From Micrasema longulum (taxonomy: Eukaryota; Arthropoda; Insecta; Trichoptera; Brachycentridae), in assembly GCA_022494885.1 (NCBI GenBank), contig JAGVSM010001222.1:62001-126000 (forward strand): 64,000 nucleotides of DNA, written 5' to 3'. Under the pieces are notes generated by a model that searched no databases, was not told where the DNA came from, and saw only the letters and a list, made by a program, of their open reading frames with translations. The stretch's first letter is position 1. Every line of letters starts with the position of its first letter. A program made the translations under genes and the position numbers. Of the stretch, positions 1-10,254 are shown piece after piece.

Positions 1-269
1 GGGAATTTTTTGAGTTGTTTCAGTATATTTATGTTTTTACATAATTATTAAAAAATATAGAAAATATTTAAGTCCAAATGGCTATTTTACAGTTTTCTTG
101 TGTGCACCTGGCACAATAATTATTTTAGCTCGTAGTTTTGATTTTTACTACCTTATATTTGGTATTTTTTAAGATATTGTATTTCAATGAAAATGTAAAA
201 GGTCCGTTTGTAATAATCAACTTCTGTGTATACCTATGAATATGCATGTTATTATGTTTATGAAAAGAC

Positions 270-366
270 ATTGTGTAGTATTATATTGTATGCTTCAAAA
301 TGAGTTTCTGACTCCTGGGAGTATTATATAAATTATAAACTAAGTTTTATTTGAATAAATAAATAA
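270..366 (+). mobile_element. LINE 3' UTR and tail fragment
   Basis: The words actcctgggagtat and a terminal gaataaataaataaa tail are seen. The same actcctgggagta word occurs in reverse complement near 20408, in the 3' UTR of an antisense LINE whose coding end can be translated. This is therefore a 5'-truncated sense copy of the same LINE 3' UTR with no coding sequence left. The upstream limit is uncertain because 1-270 is AT-rich and featureless. Confidence 0.5.
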
Positions 367-1450
367 ATCCGGCCGAATTAAAACATCTTTCAGTGTAGAA
401 ATTACCGTTATTAGTATTAGAAAGGTTTTTTCAGTGGTTAGGTTTGGCCTGAAACTATTGGGTGGATGTTTTCCGATGACTATACTTATCCATTGGTCAT
501 GTCCAGATATGGCCGTGGAAGCCTCCGTGTATAGTGAATGCCTCGTGGGGCTAAATTCATGATGATGGATCAGAAAATTAATCGTTTAAAATAATGACTA
601 CTGACGATTTTTAGCTCGAGGTCGCCATTATCGAGGGACTATAAGAGATTCGCTGAACTCTGTATTGAATATAATTTTCATACCATTTTGGCTATGGTGA
701 TACGGTTTATTTAAAAATATAAAAGTTCAATAAAATTTCGAGCGCATTCAAATTTTTTTATCATCACAACAACGATGAAATTTCGGAAAAAATACGTTCT
801 GATCGAATTCGCTCTTCGGTCAAAGAAACTTTGAGTATTATGCAATTCAAATGTATGTATAAACTTTTTCCACTGTCCAAACTCTTAAAAACTGTGCTAA
901 TAAACCCTGTTGGAAAAGGTTCTGTACCGTCGTGTAACAAGCGAGTGATTCGAAATATAGATACATATTTTAAATTAAAAAAATATATACTCTTTCACAA
1001 TATTTTTTTCATAATTTTTCATGTTTTCGCAAAGCAAAATATATACAAAAAGTAAAATTTCCAGGAGAAGGTTTTTTTAATAATTAAAAAATGACTACAA
1101 GGATTAGAAAAAAATAAAAAAACATTGTTTTAGAGAAATTAAAATCCTAACTCATAAACAGAAAATAATTATAATAGAAGTGGAACTATTCATTAAAAAA
1201 TCCAAACTTTTCAAATTTTTACAAAAACGATATATTTACATATTTTGTGATAGGAATGTATGGAAAAATTATTTTGTTTTTACTTTTGCATGAAATCATC
1301 TTTAACCGGGTTTTCGTTATATTTTATATTTATATATTTTAAAGTTTACAAATTTAATTAAATAAATGATAATCCAATCCGACTCGCTGCAACTTCACAC
1401 ATACTTATATCGTTTTGCTAAAATTTTATTTCATCAGTCGATAGATCTCA
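367..1450. other. unassigned AT-rich DNA
   Basis: No recognisable gene or repeat family is seen here. The short open frame at 831-1055 is A/T-rich, low in complexity and matches no motif I know. Poly-A and poly-T runs are frequent. Confidence 0.4.
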
Positions 1451-2043
1451 TCTTTATATAAATATAATTCCTCTATACGTGTGATGTCATAAAACTTCTC
1501 CTAAACGGTTTAACCGATTTACGTGCGGTTTTCAGCGAAATGTAGATCTTTGCGCTGTGCGTGTTCGTGGATTAAATCGCAGTTAAAACTTTCTTATTCA
1601 ATTGATTCTGTGAAAAAAAAGTTCAAAATTAAAAGCATAAATCTTTTTTTCATCGACCTACCAGGGTTGATTCGACGAGAATACGCATACAAAAAAATGG
1701 AAGGTTGTTGTTTTTTTGTATTTAAAAAAAGTTGGTTTTTGAATGCTCACAAACATTCGCTTTTTATGAGAAAAAAAAAAAAAATATTTACTAGAATAAT
1801 ATTAACTGACATTAAATACATTTTTGAAAATCGCTTTTATAAATAAAGTGCACCCCTGTTGGTGAGAAAAGCCGAGTTGAACATTTGCTAAAAGAATTCT
1901 ATATTTGAAAATGAATTATTTTTTGTTTTGAATTAAACCATAAACAAGAACCTAGGTACCTACTTATCAATAAAAAGTATTTTTCCAAGGTAATAGCAGG
2001 CAAGCCAACGTTCGGGCAGGACAAAGTTGGTCGGGTCCGCTAG
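1451..2043 (+). mobile_element. non-autonomous Helitron, complete
   Basis: The element starts with TC (TCTTTATATAAATAT) directly after an A. It ends with CTAG directly before a T, the A|T insertion site expected of Helitrons. Just upstream of the end lies a stem-loop, CCAACGTTCGGGCAGG followed by GTTGG, and then the GC-rich tail TCGGGTCCGCTAG. The same tail closes the element at 25567-25807. The body (593 bp) has a frame at 1523-1846 with no resemblance to Rep or helicase, so the copy would depend on an autonomous relative. There is no target duplication, as expected for this class. Confidence 0.82.
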
Positions 2044-2055
2044 TATACTATAAAA

Positions 2056-2578
2056 CAGGGCTGTCCTAAGCACGGTCCGCGGCTTAGTGCGGCTTAGTGC
2101 GGCTCGCAACGTGTTTTTGATTCCACAAATTCGAAAATTTTCCCTTGACTAAAATTAATTTCCTGATCATAGTTTTATAAATAATATTCATTTGGCAACA
2201 AGTTTTCTGTCACTATTATGAGTGCAAATCCTGAACTGTGTATTTGTTTCTCAAACCTAACGAATCTTGGCTTAAAAATGGTCTATGATGGGTAGTACCT
2301 ATCTTTGTGAAAATGCGTATTCAATTGTGAATATCATAACATGTAAATATAGGTCTTCACTGTCAGAGAAGTCACTTACACACGGACTGCGTCTGATAAC
2401 AACTAATATTAATGTTAATATTGACAAAATTGAAAAAAACTAAAGAAATCAATTATTACAATGATATCGTTATATTTTTATTTTTTCTTTAAAAAATAGA
2501 AAAGTTTGCTTGTGCGGCCCTCCAATATATTAAGTTATTTTGATTGGCCCGGGATCGTATCTGATTTGGACAGCCCTG
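2056..2578. mobile_element. non-autonomous hAT transposon with 8-bp target duplication
   Basis: The left end CAGGGCTGTCCTAAGC and the reverse complement of the right end, CAGGGCTGTCCAAATC, form terminal inverted repeats sharing the first 11 bases and then 3 of the next 5. The flanks are ctataaaa (2048-2055) and ctatagaa (2579-2586), an 8-bp duplication with one mismatch. CAGGG termini plus 8-bp duplications are the hAT signature. The 523-bp body has no transposase. It holds a direct duplication, cggcttagtg twice, at 2080-2099. It inserted only a few bases from the end of the Helitron at 1451-2043. Confidence 0.85.
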
Positions 2579-2718
2579 CTATAGAAAAATACGTTTCCGT
2601 CAAAAAACTGTTTATTAGTTTTTTTGTAGACATTTTGCCTTGTCAAAACGGTCCTCAATTAAAAAAAAAAATTAATGTTAGCCTATTAAAGCAAAATACG
2701 AAATAATTATTTAAACGA

Positions 2719-3415
2719 ATGAGAGAGATTTATGGAAAGATTTATATTTATAACTTAAAATGGAAAAACCATATTAGTGAACTAGTTAAACGAATTAGAA
2801 AATGTGTATACTTTTTTTTTAGAATAAGGAATATTTTAAAAATCAATAATTTAAAAATAGCTTATTACTCGATTGTACAATCTTTGTTACGATATGGTAT
2901 TGTAGGGGGGGTGGTTCATACGCCAATATGTTAAACCCTCTTAAAATAGTACAAAGATGAATTATTATAGTTATTCTAAAGAAACCCTCAACACTCAATA
3001 CGGAAAGTCTATTAAAAATATTTAAGGTTCATATAGTAGACACTCTTTATAAAATAAATTCTATTATACAATTTATAAAAAAGAAAAGAATTTGAGATGA
3101 ACTAGTCACTCAGATACCAACATAATAATTCTTAAATTCCACACAAGTGATGGTCAAAATAGCTTTGTCTTCAAAGGTGTGAAAAATTATTATAATCTTC
3201 CAAATGAACTAAAAATTATTAAAAATAATACATCAATAAATAAATTTAAAGTAAATCTAAAGAAATTTTTTGAACACGTGTAAAAACTAAATTAAAATTT
3301 AATTAGTGTGAACGTATTATTGTGTTATGTTTTTTCTTTATATATCCTATGTTTTTATTTTTACTCGTGTACTCGTATTTAAAATTATATAAACTCTTAT
3401 AATAAACAACTACAA
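2719..3415 (+). pseudogene. Jockey/CR1-type LINE reverse transcriptase, C-terminal remnant
   Basis: Translation gives the region that follows the RT core in Jockey/CR1-like LINEs. In order there are LKWKNHISELVKRIRK, AYYSIVQSLLRYGI, then (after a frameshift near 2905, in a G7 run) NMLNPLKIVQR, and finally YYNLPNELKIIKN with a basic tail and stop. These correspond to the 'YxxxVQSLLxYGI' and 'YNxLP' C-terminal blocks of this LINE group. At least two frameshifts and several stops mean it is dead. It is 5'-truncated and ends in an AT-rich 3' UTR. Not a host gene. Confidence 0.8.
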
Positions 3416-3811
3416 AAGTGTAAGTCACTCTCTAAGCACAAGAGTTAGTCTCTTTTTTGGAGAGTTACAGTGATAACATTTACTAAATGTGTAAAAGTAG
3501 ATATGCATAGATTTTTTTTTAAAAACAATGACCTTTTATGAAATTTATTAATTATTTTATTTTTTTAAATACTATGTGACATTATAGCCACCGGGATTTA
3601 AATATTAAGTATTAAGAAAATATTTAAAAATGATATTAAAATGGAAAGCGGAGGTAAGTAAAAAAAACATGGATTGCGTCATTCTGCCGAATCAATTTTA
3701 AAATATCTGCTTCATTATATTATCCATAATTTAATTCATATGGAATATAAGCACAAGGTTTATGACCTGTTACTGTCGTAATCACTTAACTCTATGTATA
3801 CTACTCTCTCC

Positions 3812-3862
3812 GCCTCGTGGCCGCCATGCAAGAGGTCTCGGGTTCGATTCCTGACAAGGTGG
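3812..3862 (+). mobile_element. SINE-A tRNA-like head, truncated
   Basis: The sequence gcctcgtggccgccatgc followed by the B-box-like ggttcgattcc matches the tRNA-derived head of the longer SINE-A copies at 35922 and 51966. The body is missing: after ctgacaaggtgg the sequence passes straight into the R1 repeat (ccactttacacactgtg). The join lies in a shared ggccac-like word, consistent with a microhomology-mediated fusion. Confidence 0.65.
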
Positions 3863-4185
3863 CCACTTTACACACTGTGTTACATTAACCATTCTGACTA
3901 AGTTTGAACATCTGTATTTAATTCTTATTCTGATAAGTTAAGGAGCTCAAACCTTCAATGATGGGGCAGAGATTCTCACTGAATTATTTCACCTACATAA
4001 ATAGTGGCATAAACCAGCCAGTCACAGCTCATAAGCGCTGTAAATGCCTTGTCTTCCATATTTCCTTCTAAAAAATGTTCTTTATCTCTGTTGTTAGATA
4101 TATTTATACGATAATCTTCAAGGGGGTGGAATCCAGTTATTGTCTTCAAAAAATTGGACAAATTTAAAATATTGATTATAAATTA
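3858..4185 (+). repeat. R1 dispersed TIR-type repeat, copy 1
   Basis: R1 is a name used here for a family with about a dozen pieces in this window. This copy holds the palindromic core ccactttacacactgtg, then gttaaggagctcaaacc, then (in inverted sense) agctcataagcgctgtaaatg and ggtggaatccagttattg. Those words recur at 9668, 11395, 24270, 38685, 42590, 56480 and 60893. No coding capacity is visible; the antisense frame at 3976-4161 is a by-product. Confidence 0.65.
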
Positions 4186-5018
4186 ATAATTTAAATTCAG
4201 TTGAAACTTAGGTCTATTGATTTATTATTTATGTAAAACATTTTTTATCTCTCACTGAATACATTTTTGTTATTTTTTTAGGTTAACATTTTCTTTTATT
4301 TTTTTCTTATTTTATTTACATTTTCTAGATCTTAATTTTAATGGGTACTTTTGATTTTCTTGTTATTTTTATTTTTTCTGTAGATATGAATTGAAATTTT
4401 CGATTTACTTTGTTTAATTTTTATCTTGTTTCGATTACATTTATGAGCACACACTATATATATATATATTTATATGTATTTTCCTATATTTAAAATGTAT
4501 TAAATTGAATGGCTATTCTTTCATTTTAATTGCATTATTTTACTCTATTTTCTTACTTAAAAAAAAAATTAAACCATTTTTACCTGTTTTTTTTTTCTGT
4601 CTTCTTAATAATATTTTTAAAGCATCAAAAATAAAATAATATATGTTCATTATTTTTTACATATACAGTATTATGTCTGTACTCTTTTATTTGATTATTA
4701 ATTTAAACTAATGTCTGAGCACCCGATGACAAACTATTATTTAATAGTTTATCGGGACAAACTATGTTTCAATACTTTGTTTTCTTTATAATGTATTAAT
4801 ATTGGAATAATGTGTGTATTTTATTGAATAAAGACCATAAAAAAAATATAAAAAAATTAATTCCTGGACTGTCATAATCCATTCTCAGAAATGTTTCCCC
4901 TCTCTGTTGCAATAAATAAATGTTATATAATATTATTTGTCTGCTAGTTCTCTCGGCTTTAGCTACCTAAGGCATTTCCTTCTCACCATACACGATAATG
5001 TGGTAGTTACCAATTACT
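4186..5018. other. AT-rich DNA with (TA)n tract and an R1 scrap
   Basis: A short (TA)n microsatellite sits near 4455-4470. A fragment resembling the R1 terminal arm (atgtttcccctctctgttgc) is at about 4891-4910. Nothing else is recognised. Confidence 0.4.
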
Positions 5019-5064
5019 GGTAGGCGGGGGCGGGCGGTACAGGGCGGCCCCGCCCCCGCCTACC
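5019..5064. other. GC-rich perfect hairpin
   Basis: The arms ggtaggcgggggcggg (5019-5034) and cccgcccccgcctacc (5049-5064) are perfect reverse complements of 16 nt around a 14-nt loop. The block is almost pure G/C inside very AT-rich DNA, and C/G runs continue to about 5090. It could fold strongly and includes G-runs of 5 and 3. I do not recognise its family. Confidence 0.8.
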
Positions 5065-5227
5065 CCCGCCCATGGCGCACGCCCCCCCAACCTAGGAGAT
5101 ACTTTGCCTTAATGATTCACCGCCAATGATCAAACGAGACGATAAAAAAAGTTAAGCTTTTTAATATTATGTATTGTTTATAAATACTTCTTAATAATTA
5201 ATAAAATTATTTTTTTTATAAAATGTA

Positions 5228-5560
5228 TTTTATAGGAGCTAGAACCATCCAAAATCGCCTCGTTTTAACTGCCGTCTTCAAACGTACGCTGTACAAATAT
5301 GTTTTTTTTTTAAACCAAGAAGTGCCGACACATAAAATTTCTGTCCGATAGTCTTTCATTAAAAAAATCAAAATCATTTCTGTTTTGGGGAAGGAAAGCG
5401 GAAATGCGATATCTCATTTTTTTCGATTTTAGTTAGGCATAATTAGTCCGACTCGCAGTTGTCTTTTTTGCACAGTATTTGAGGAGGCATCTTCATGAGC
5501 CGCATATCCATTTAATTCAACAATGTTTCATACCTACAACTAAAAACGAGACAGTGACAG
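5228..5560 (+). repeat. R2 dispersed repeat, copy 1
   Basis: The words aggagctagaaccatccaaa, gtgccgacacataaaat, tcattaaaaaaatcaaaatc and gttaggcataattagtccg align in order with copies at 13880, 51300 and, inverted, at 36190 and 43750. No coding region was recognised. This copy lacks the left end found in the full copy at 13880. Confidence 0.65.
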
Positions 5561-5582
5561 TCGACACTAACAAACCAGGTCT

Positions 5583-6420
5583 GGTATTTATTTATTTATT
5601 TATATAACAACGGTTTGAAGAATCTTTTACAATAAAAAGTTGTACAGAAATTATCACAGCAGTGAACAATTCATTATGTAATATACAATATGAAATATAG
5701 TAGAATAATTCAAACTAAACAACTCAGTGAAGGTAAAATATTTTTAAAAAAACAACAAAAAAGTAAAAAAGAAGAATTTAACATAAAAATAAAGTGGGTA
5801 GTATTTAACTAGGTAATAATGAAAAACAAAAATAATGCTACAATAATACTTCATAAATAATAACTTTTTTGGAGCAATATGAAAACTGAAATAATCTTAA
5901 AAACACATTTATTTTATCAGTTGCTTTCTAGAAGTTGCCATTTGGAAATAAATCCACTAATTTATAATTTATATTTATAAAGAAATAAATAAAAAATGCG
6001 TATCCAAGAAAACAAAGTTGAATTTAATAATATATTTTAAAATAAATTCATTACTTTTCTAAAAAATAACGAGGGAGATTACATTTTAATGCATTAACAG
6101 AGCTTATATTGAAAATATCAAATATTTGTTCAAACTTATTTCTATACCTACTACGTATCCTGGATATAGGTGAATGCATTTCGAAGATAGTTCGAGAATT
6201 GTTACAAAAAATATTTCTTTACTCTTATACCCGTATGCAGAGACAAAACTTAAGGCGAGGAAAGTACATCCTAATCTCAAATGCGGAGAATAACCCGAAG
6301 GTGAAGACAATAGAATGTACTTTCCTCACCTTAAGTTTTGTCTCTGCATACGGGTATTAGTGCACCTACGAGGTATTCAAATTTGAATTAGTTCAAGTAG
6401 AAGAAAAAAGTTTAAGAGGA
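5583..6420 (-). pseudogene. probable LINE 3' end, antisense
   Basis: On the plus strand the element opens with atttatttatttattta, the reversed tail seen at two other antisense LINE ends in this window (7797 and 11645). Near 6065-6135 the minus strand encodes a basic stretch, FDIFNISSVNALKCNLPRYF, which resembles the extreme C-terminus of Jockey/CR1-like pol proteins. The rest is too decayed to confirm. A 43-nt-arm hairpin (6227-6357) lies inside it. Confidence 0.45.
6227..6357. repeat. long inverted repeat, 43-nt arms
   Basis: The arms at 6227-6269 and 6315-6357 are reverse complements with a single mismatch (gcgagg versus cctcac). They surround a 45-nt loop. The stem includes cccgtatgcagagacaaaac and its complement. 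Both overlapping frames here, on either strand, are consequences of this symmetry. Confidence 0.9.
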
Positions 6421-6439
6421 ATTTGAATTATTTCGAACA

Positions 6440-6590
6440 CATTTATAGCGCGCTATAACGCGTATTTAGTACGCAAAAACGCGGAATACCCCGCTATAAT
6501 TACGTTCGGAATACCATCCCAGGGTTAGTATTCTGAACGCAAAAACGCGCGTAGAAAACGCATTTTCAACCCGTATTTGTCCGGAAAGGT
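6440..6590. repeat. CpG-rich imperfect palindrome
   Basis: Words such as gcgcgctataacgcg, tacgcaaaaacgcgg and gaacgcaaaaacgcgcg are repeated. The sequence is symmetric around cccaggg at about 6511, with ttcggaatacc on one side and gtattctgaa on the other. CpG is unusually dense compared with the flanks. It may be the remnant of a small fold-back element; the family was not recognised. Confidence 0.5.
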
Positions 6591-7032
6591 TTATAAAATT
6601 TTAAGATTATTATGATCAAATAAAATATATTTAAAATGTATTGATCAAACATCTACTATTTTATTTATCGACCAACAGCCGCTTTCTCCTAAGTAGACAT
6701 TTTCAAGACTTGTCGAAAATTTTTTGGTTAAGTGATTACATTTCACACTGTGTAAAATTCACCGTTTCGCCATATGTATGTAAATTCCTTATTCACGTAT
6801 GTAATTGTTTGATAACCTATATATGCTTGATTTAAATATTACATTTGCATGCGTATTGGCCCAGTATAGAGAATGAAAGTACGGAGAAAACTAGCGACAT
6901 CTATTATTGGAAAGACACAAGACAAGTTTATTTTTCTAGCATTTATATTATTTGTTTTTTATAGTCTTCATTAAAAAAATATACACAAGTTAATACAACA
7001 TTATTTATCACGTTAATACGTAAAATATTAGT
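6591..7032. other. unassigned DNA
   Basis: A piece near 6745 (tttcacactgtgtaaaattc) resembles the R1 palindromic core. Nothing else is recognised. Confidence 0.35.
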
Positions 7033-7118
7033 CCAAAAATTAAGATGGCTGGATAATGTGGAAAGTGACATTAGAGCAATTGGCCTGAAGAACTGGAAAA
7101 GAGCCATTGATGATGATG
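7033..7118 (+). mobile_element. RTE 3'-end scrap with internal deletion
   Basis: The stretch caaaaattaagatggctgg through gaagagcc nearly repeats 62007-62072 of the RTE copy further along. Here it jumps directly from gagcca to the ttgatgatgatga tail, missing about 75 bp of coding and 3' sequence. It encodes KLRWLDNVES-like residues of the RTE C-terminus. Confidence 0.75.
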
Positions 7119-7796
7119 AGTACGTAAAATAATTATTTATTCATCCCGATAAATTATTAACTTATAGCTAATTGGTTGTCATCCGATGCTCAGATATCAG
7201 TGTGAATTAAAATAATATAAGACAGTGCATACATAATATTACATATTTATATTTGTGCATATTATAAAATAATATTTGAATGTATTTTATGATTTTAATG
7301 CTTTTAAAAGAAAAACAGTACCTACTCAAAACTGCTACTATAGATAAAAATAAAAAAGGTTTATAAAATACATTTAGATTCATAATAGGCATGTAAAAAT
7401 TATAGTTATGACATGCCTCAATTAAATCTATTCTATACCTGTATATTTATTTTAAATTGAAATGTTTTTACTATCCCACAATGAATCGAGCATTATTTGT
7501 GTAGGTACATATAACATTTATTATCCACGGTCTATTAAATAGTAGGTAATTCCCTGGACACGCAAAATACACAAAGATATCATGCTATTGGCGTACAATA
7601 GTACAAGTTGGCATACATTATCTAATTATGCATAATTATTACAATTTCTCGTTCAATTACATGTAAAGTGGGCGGTTCGTTGAGCGGCAACCGTCGTCGA
7701 TTGTACCAGTATAATTTTACTGCTCGTACATACTATTTAGTTTACTTTATATTTTATTTATTTATTGTTATTTTAACAAATGTTTTTACTTTGGAA
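7119..7796. other. unassigned AT-rich DNA
   Basis: No gene or repeat family is recognised. The frame at 7207-7392 is low-complexity. Confidence 0.35.
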
Positions 7797-7921
7797 TATT
7801 TATTTATTTATTTATTAACGGACATTGTCCTTGAATGCAATTTATAGGGTTTAAATATTACAATAAAAGAATAGTTAAACAAAAAAAAGAAAAGAAGCAT
7901 TGACAAACATAAGGGACATCG

Positions 7922-7998
7922 AGACAAGATCTGGACTATTTATTTAGTGCTCGTTTAAATCGTTGTAAACTTAAACCAAAAAAGTCCAGATCTTGTCT
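7922..7998. repeat. inverted repeat inside Jockey copy, 16-nt arms
   Basis: agacaagatctggact (7922-7937) and agtccagatcttgtct (7983-7998) are perfect reverse complements around a 45-nt loop. They lie in the C-terminal part of the LINE. Confidence 0.85.
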
Positions 7999-8649
7999 TG
8001 AGTTAACAATACGACAAAGGCGGGTCATTGGAGAATTTAGGCCATAGTTTGTTCTATGCTGATCGATACTTCATTGTTTCTCAATCTACGAGTCGGAATA
8101 TTGAATTTTACTTGTCTCAGTAATGATGGAACATCGATTATACCATTTAGTATGCCGAATATATGTATATGGAGTCAATATTAGTTCTACGTTTTTGTAG
8201 ACTAGAAATATTTAACATTGACTCTATTTCAGCATAAGAATAATTATCTCTCTCTAGTCCGAGCATCCACGCTATTTTTCGAAGCAAGCGATGCTGGACT
8301 GATTCAATGTGATTTATGCGATTGACATATAATGGAGACCAGACCACGGAGGCATATTCTAGAAGAGGGCGAACAGTTGAGCAATAAAAAGTTTTTATTG
8401 TACGGACATTAGTAAAATTAGAGGATATTCTGTTAATGAAGCCAAGTAATTCAGTGATTTATTATTGTATTATCTATATGCTCGTTGTATGTCAGTTTAT
8501 AGTCCAAAACAACTCCTAAATCTCTGATGGACTTAACTACATCAATTTTGGAGTTTTCTAATAGGTACTCGAAGGAAATTGGTTGTTTTGTTCTATGAAA
8601 TGTCATTATTTTGCATTTTTTAATATTTAGTTCTAATTTATTGACTTTA

Positions 8650-8691
8650 CTTCTTCAATCAGACAACCAATGGTTTGTCTGATTGAAGAAG
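8650..8691. repeat. inverted repeat inside RT frame, 17-nt arms
   Basis: cttcttcaatcagacaa (8650-8666) and ttgtctgattgaagaag (8675-8691) are perfect reverse complements around an 8-nt centre. The pol frame is lost at this point, so the symmetry probably arose by a templated mutation in this copy. Confidence 0.88.
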
Positions 8692-9254
8692 AAAACAGTC
8701 TTGTAAAGTTTGAATTATTTTGAGAATTTTGTTGTCGTCCGCGAAGAGCCAAAAACGAGAGTAAGAGAATGATTTAGCAACATCATTAATAAACAAATTG
8801 AAAAGCAGGGGGGCCAAATGAGCACCCTGAGGTACACCCGATGTAACATCAACACTGGTTGATAAATAGTTATTTATCCGAACATTTTGTTTCCTACCAG
8901 TAAGATACGATTTAATAAATGAGAGTAATAGATCTCTTATTCCCAAGGCTTGTGGTTTATATATGAGAATTTTATGATCTACTTTGTCAAATGCCTTAGA
9001 AAAATCTGTATAGAGAACGTCAATCTGCTGACCATTTTCAAGTGCTTTGACAATAACCTGGTTATAATCTACCAGGTTAGAGGAATAAAAAAGGTTTTCC
9101 AAAATGAATATGAAATGAGGTAAGGAACTATGCGTAAATTGTTCCAGAGGGTTTAAAAAAAAATGATGTATCATTACCTAATATCGAACTCAAAAAGCTT
9201 CGTTTTAACGCCTTCATGATTTTTTAATTATATATTTTTAATACGAAAAACCTT

Positions 9255-9375
9255 ATTTTAAATCTTCATGTACAAAAAATGAGTACTTAAGCGGACTATT
9301 GCTAAAAGTAATACCTTCTAACCAACCAAAAAACCGACTGATCAAAAAAATAGTTGGTAAAAAATATGTACCAAA
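9255..9375 (-). mobile_element. LINE 3' UTR fragment, antisense
   Basis: gtacaaaaaatgagtactt, ggactattgctaaaagtaat and ccaaccaaaaaaccgactg match the reverse complement of 20215-20300 and align directly with 37510-37590. These are the 3' UTR of a LINE whose pol C-terminus is seen at those two loci. Confidence 0.65.
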
Positions 9376-9538
9376 AAAATATATATATATATAAAAATAT
9401 ACGTTCAAAAAGAGTTCGCATTTCTATAAATCTGCATGTGATTTATGTATTTTTGGAAATACTATATACAAGAAATTCTACGGTGATGGTGAAGGTGGAG
9501 ATGTATTTTAGTATTTGCATGTTAGTGTAGTGAGTGTC

Positions 9539-9572
9539 CTGACGAAGAGACGGGTACGTCTCGAAACCGGTA
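9539..9572 (+). other. hammerhead-like stem-loop motif
   Basis: CTGACGA (9539-9545) is followed by one A, then stem GAGACG, loop GGTA and stem CGTCTC (9547-9562), and then GAAAC (9563-9567). This is the order CUGANGA, stem II, GAAA of hammerhead ribozymes. CCGG after GAAA is self-complementary, as in dimeric hammerheads with a tiny stem III. The extra A between CUGANGA and stem II and the weak stem I (only gtc/gac) argue against activity. Similar words occur in many animal repeats, so it may be only a conserved repeat tail. Confidence 0.4.
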
Positions 9573-9667
9573 GACTAAAAAAAAAAGTAAGTGGTTATTT
9601 ACTAACATTTACTTACATTAAATAAATAATAACAAAAACAATGTTTATTTTTTAAATTAAAAAAATT

Positions 9668-9935
9668 CAACAGGGATGGAGAATACCTTAAAAGGGAATA
9701 TGGAAGTTTAGGCATTTACAGGGCTTATGAGCTGTCATTGGCTGGTTTAAGTAGTCACTTTACACACTGTGTAACATTCACCATTTTGCCAATATTTGAA
9801 CATCCATGTTTCTTAAATTCTTCCATTTGTTGATTTTAGTGAAGTTAAAGATCTGAAACCTTTATTGTTGTGAAGAGATTCATCTGACTGAACTTGTTCA
9901 CATACTAGGCAACGCCTGAGGGATCGGGGCTACTT
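9668..9935 (+). repeat. R1 repeat, copy 2
   Basis: gggaatatggaagtttagg, catttacagggcttatgagc, tcactttacacactgtgtaa, gtgaagttaaagatctgaaacc and actaggcaacgcctgag occur in the R1 order. This is the right-hand arm and body in plus orientation, among the best copies for defining the consensus. Confidence 0.75.
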
Positions 9936-10254
9936 GTTTGAAAATAAGATCGAACTTAATCTACTTCTGAAATTCACATATCCAAGTGTTAGACTAATGA
10001 TCACAAAATAGACTTTAGAACTAAGCGTCTTCAGAAAAATGTTGATGATCCCTAGTTTTCTTATTTCCTTAGTTTGCTTTTTATTAAAACATTTTTCTGT
10101 ATCAAATAATTTTTAAAGGGTCACGTAAGCTTTTCTGCCCTTGTCTAATAGTTTCTTAAGATAGTATTTTCGTTGTTATTAGTGTGTCGATATTCTAAAA
10201 AAAAAAAGTTCACTAAATAAGAACAAAAATAACAAATGTTTTGTAATTTTAAAT
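9936..10254. other. unassigned DNA
   Basis: No supported feature is seen. A poly-A run sits near 10198. Confidence 0.35.

Larger units (their letters stand above)
7797..9174 (-). pseudogene. Jockey-type LINE reverse transcriptase, 5'-truncated
   Basis: This is the best-preserved Jockey-like pol in the window. On the minus strand, 9174-8659 encodes the central RT: TDFSKAFDKVDH (motif A, catalytic Asp), SGVPQGAHLAPLLFNLFIND (motif B) and FADDNKI (motif C, here FADD). Downstream, after frameshifts, come ELNIKKCKIMTFHRT, SIRDLGVVLD, YASVVWSPLY and IESVQHRLLRKIAWM. A (TTTA)n tract at 7797 is the reversed A-rich tail. The frame is broken near 8675 by a frameshift and a stop beside a perfect inverted repeat. 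Endonuclease and ORF1 are missing, so it is a 5'-truncated retrotransposed copy. Confidence 0.9.

Noticed and set aside
6109..6360. Open frames on both strands ending in the same LSFVSAYGY residues
   Set aside because: They arise from the 43-nt inverted repeat, which makes both strands read alike; not a gene.
9539..9572. Calling the stem-loop an active hammerhead ribozyme
   Set aside because: The core has an extra A before stem II and no convincing stem I, so only a hammerhead-like motif is reported.
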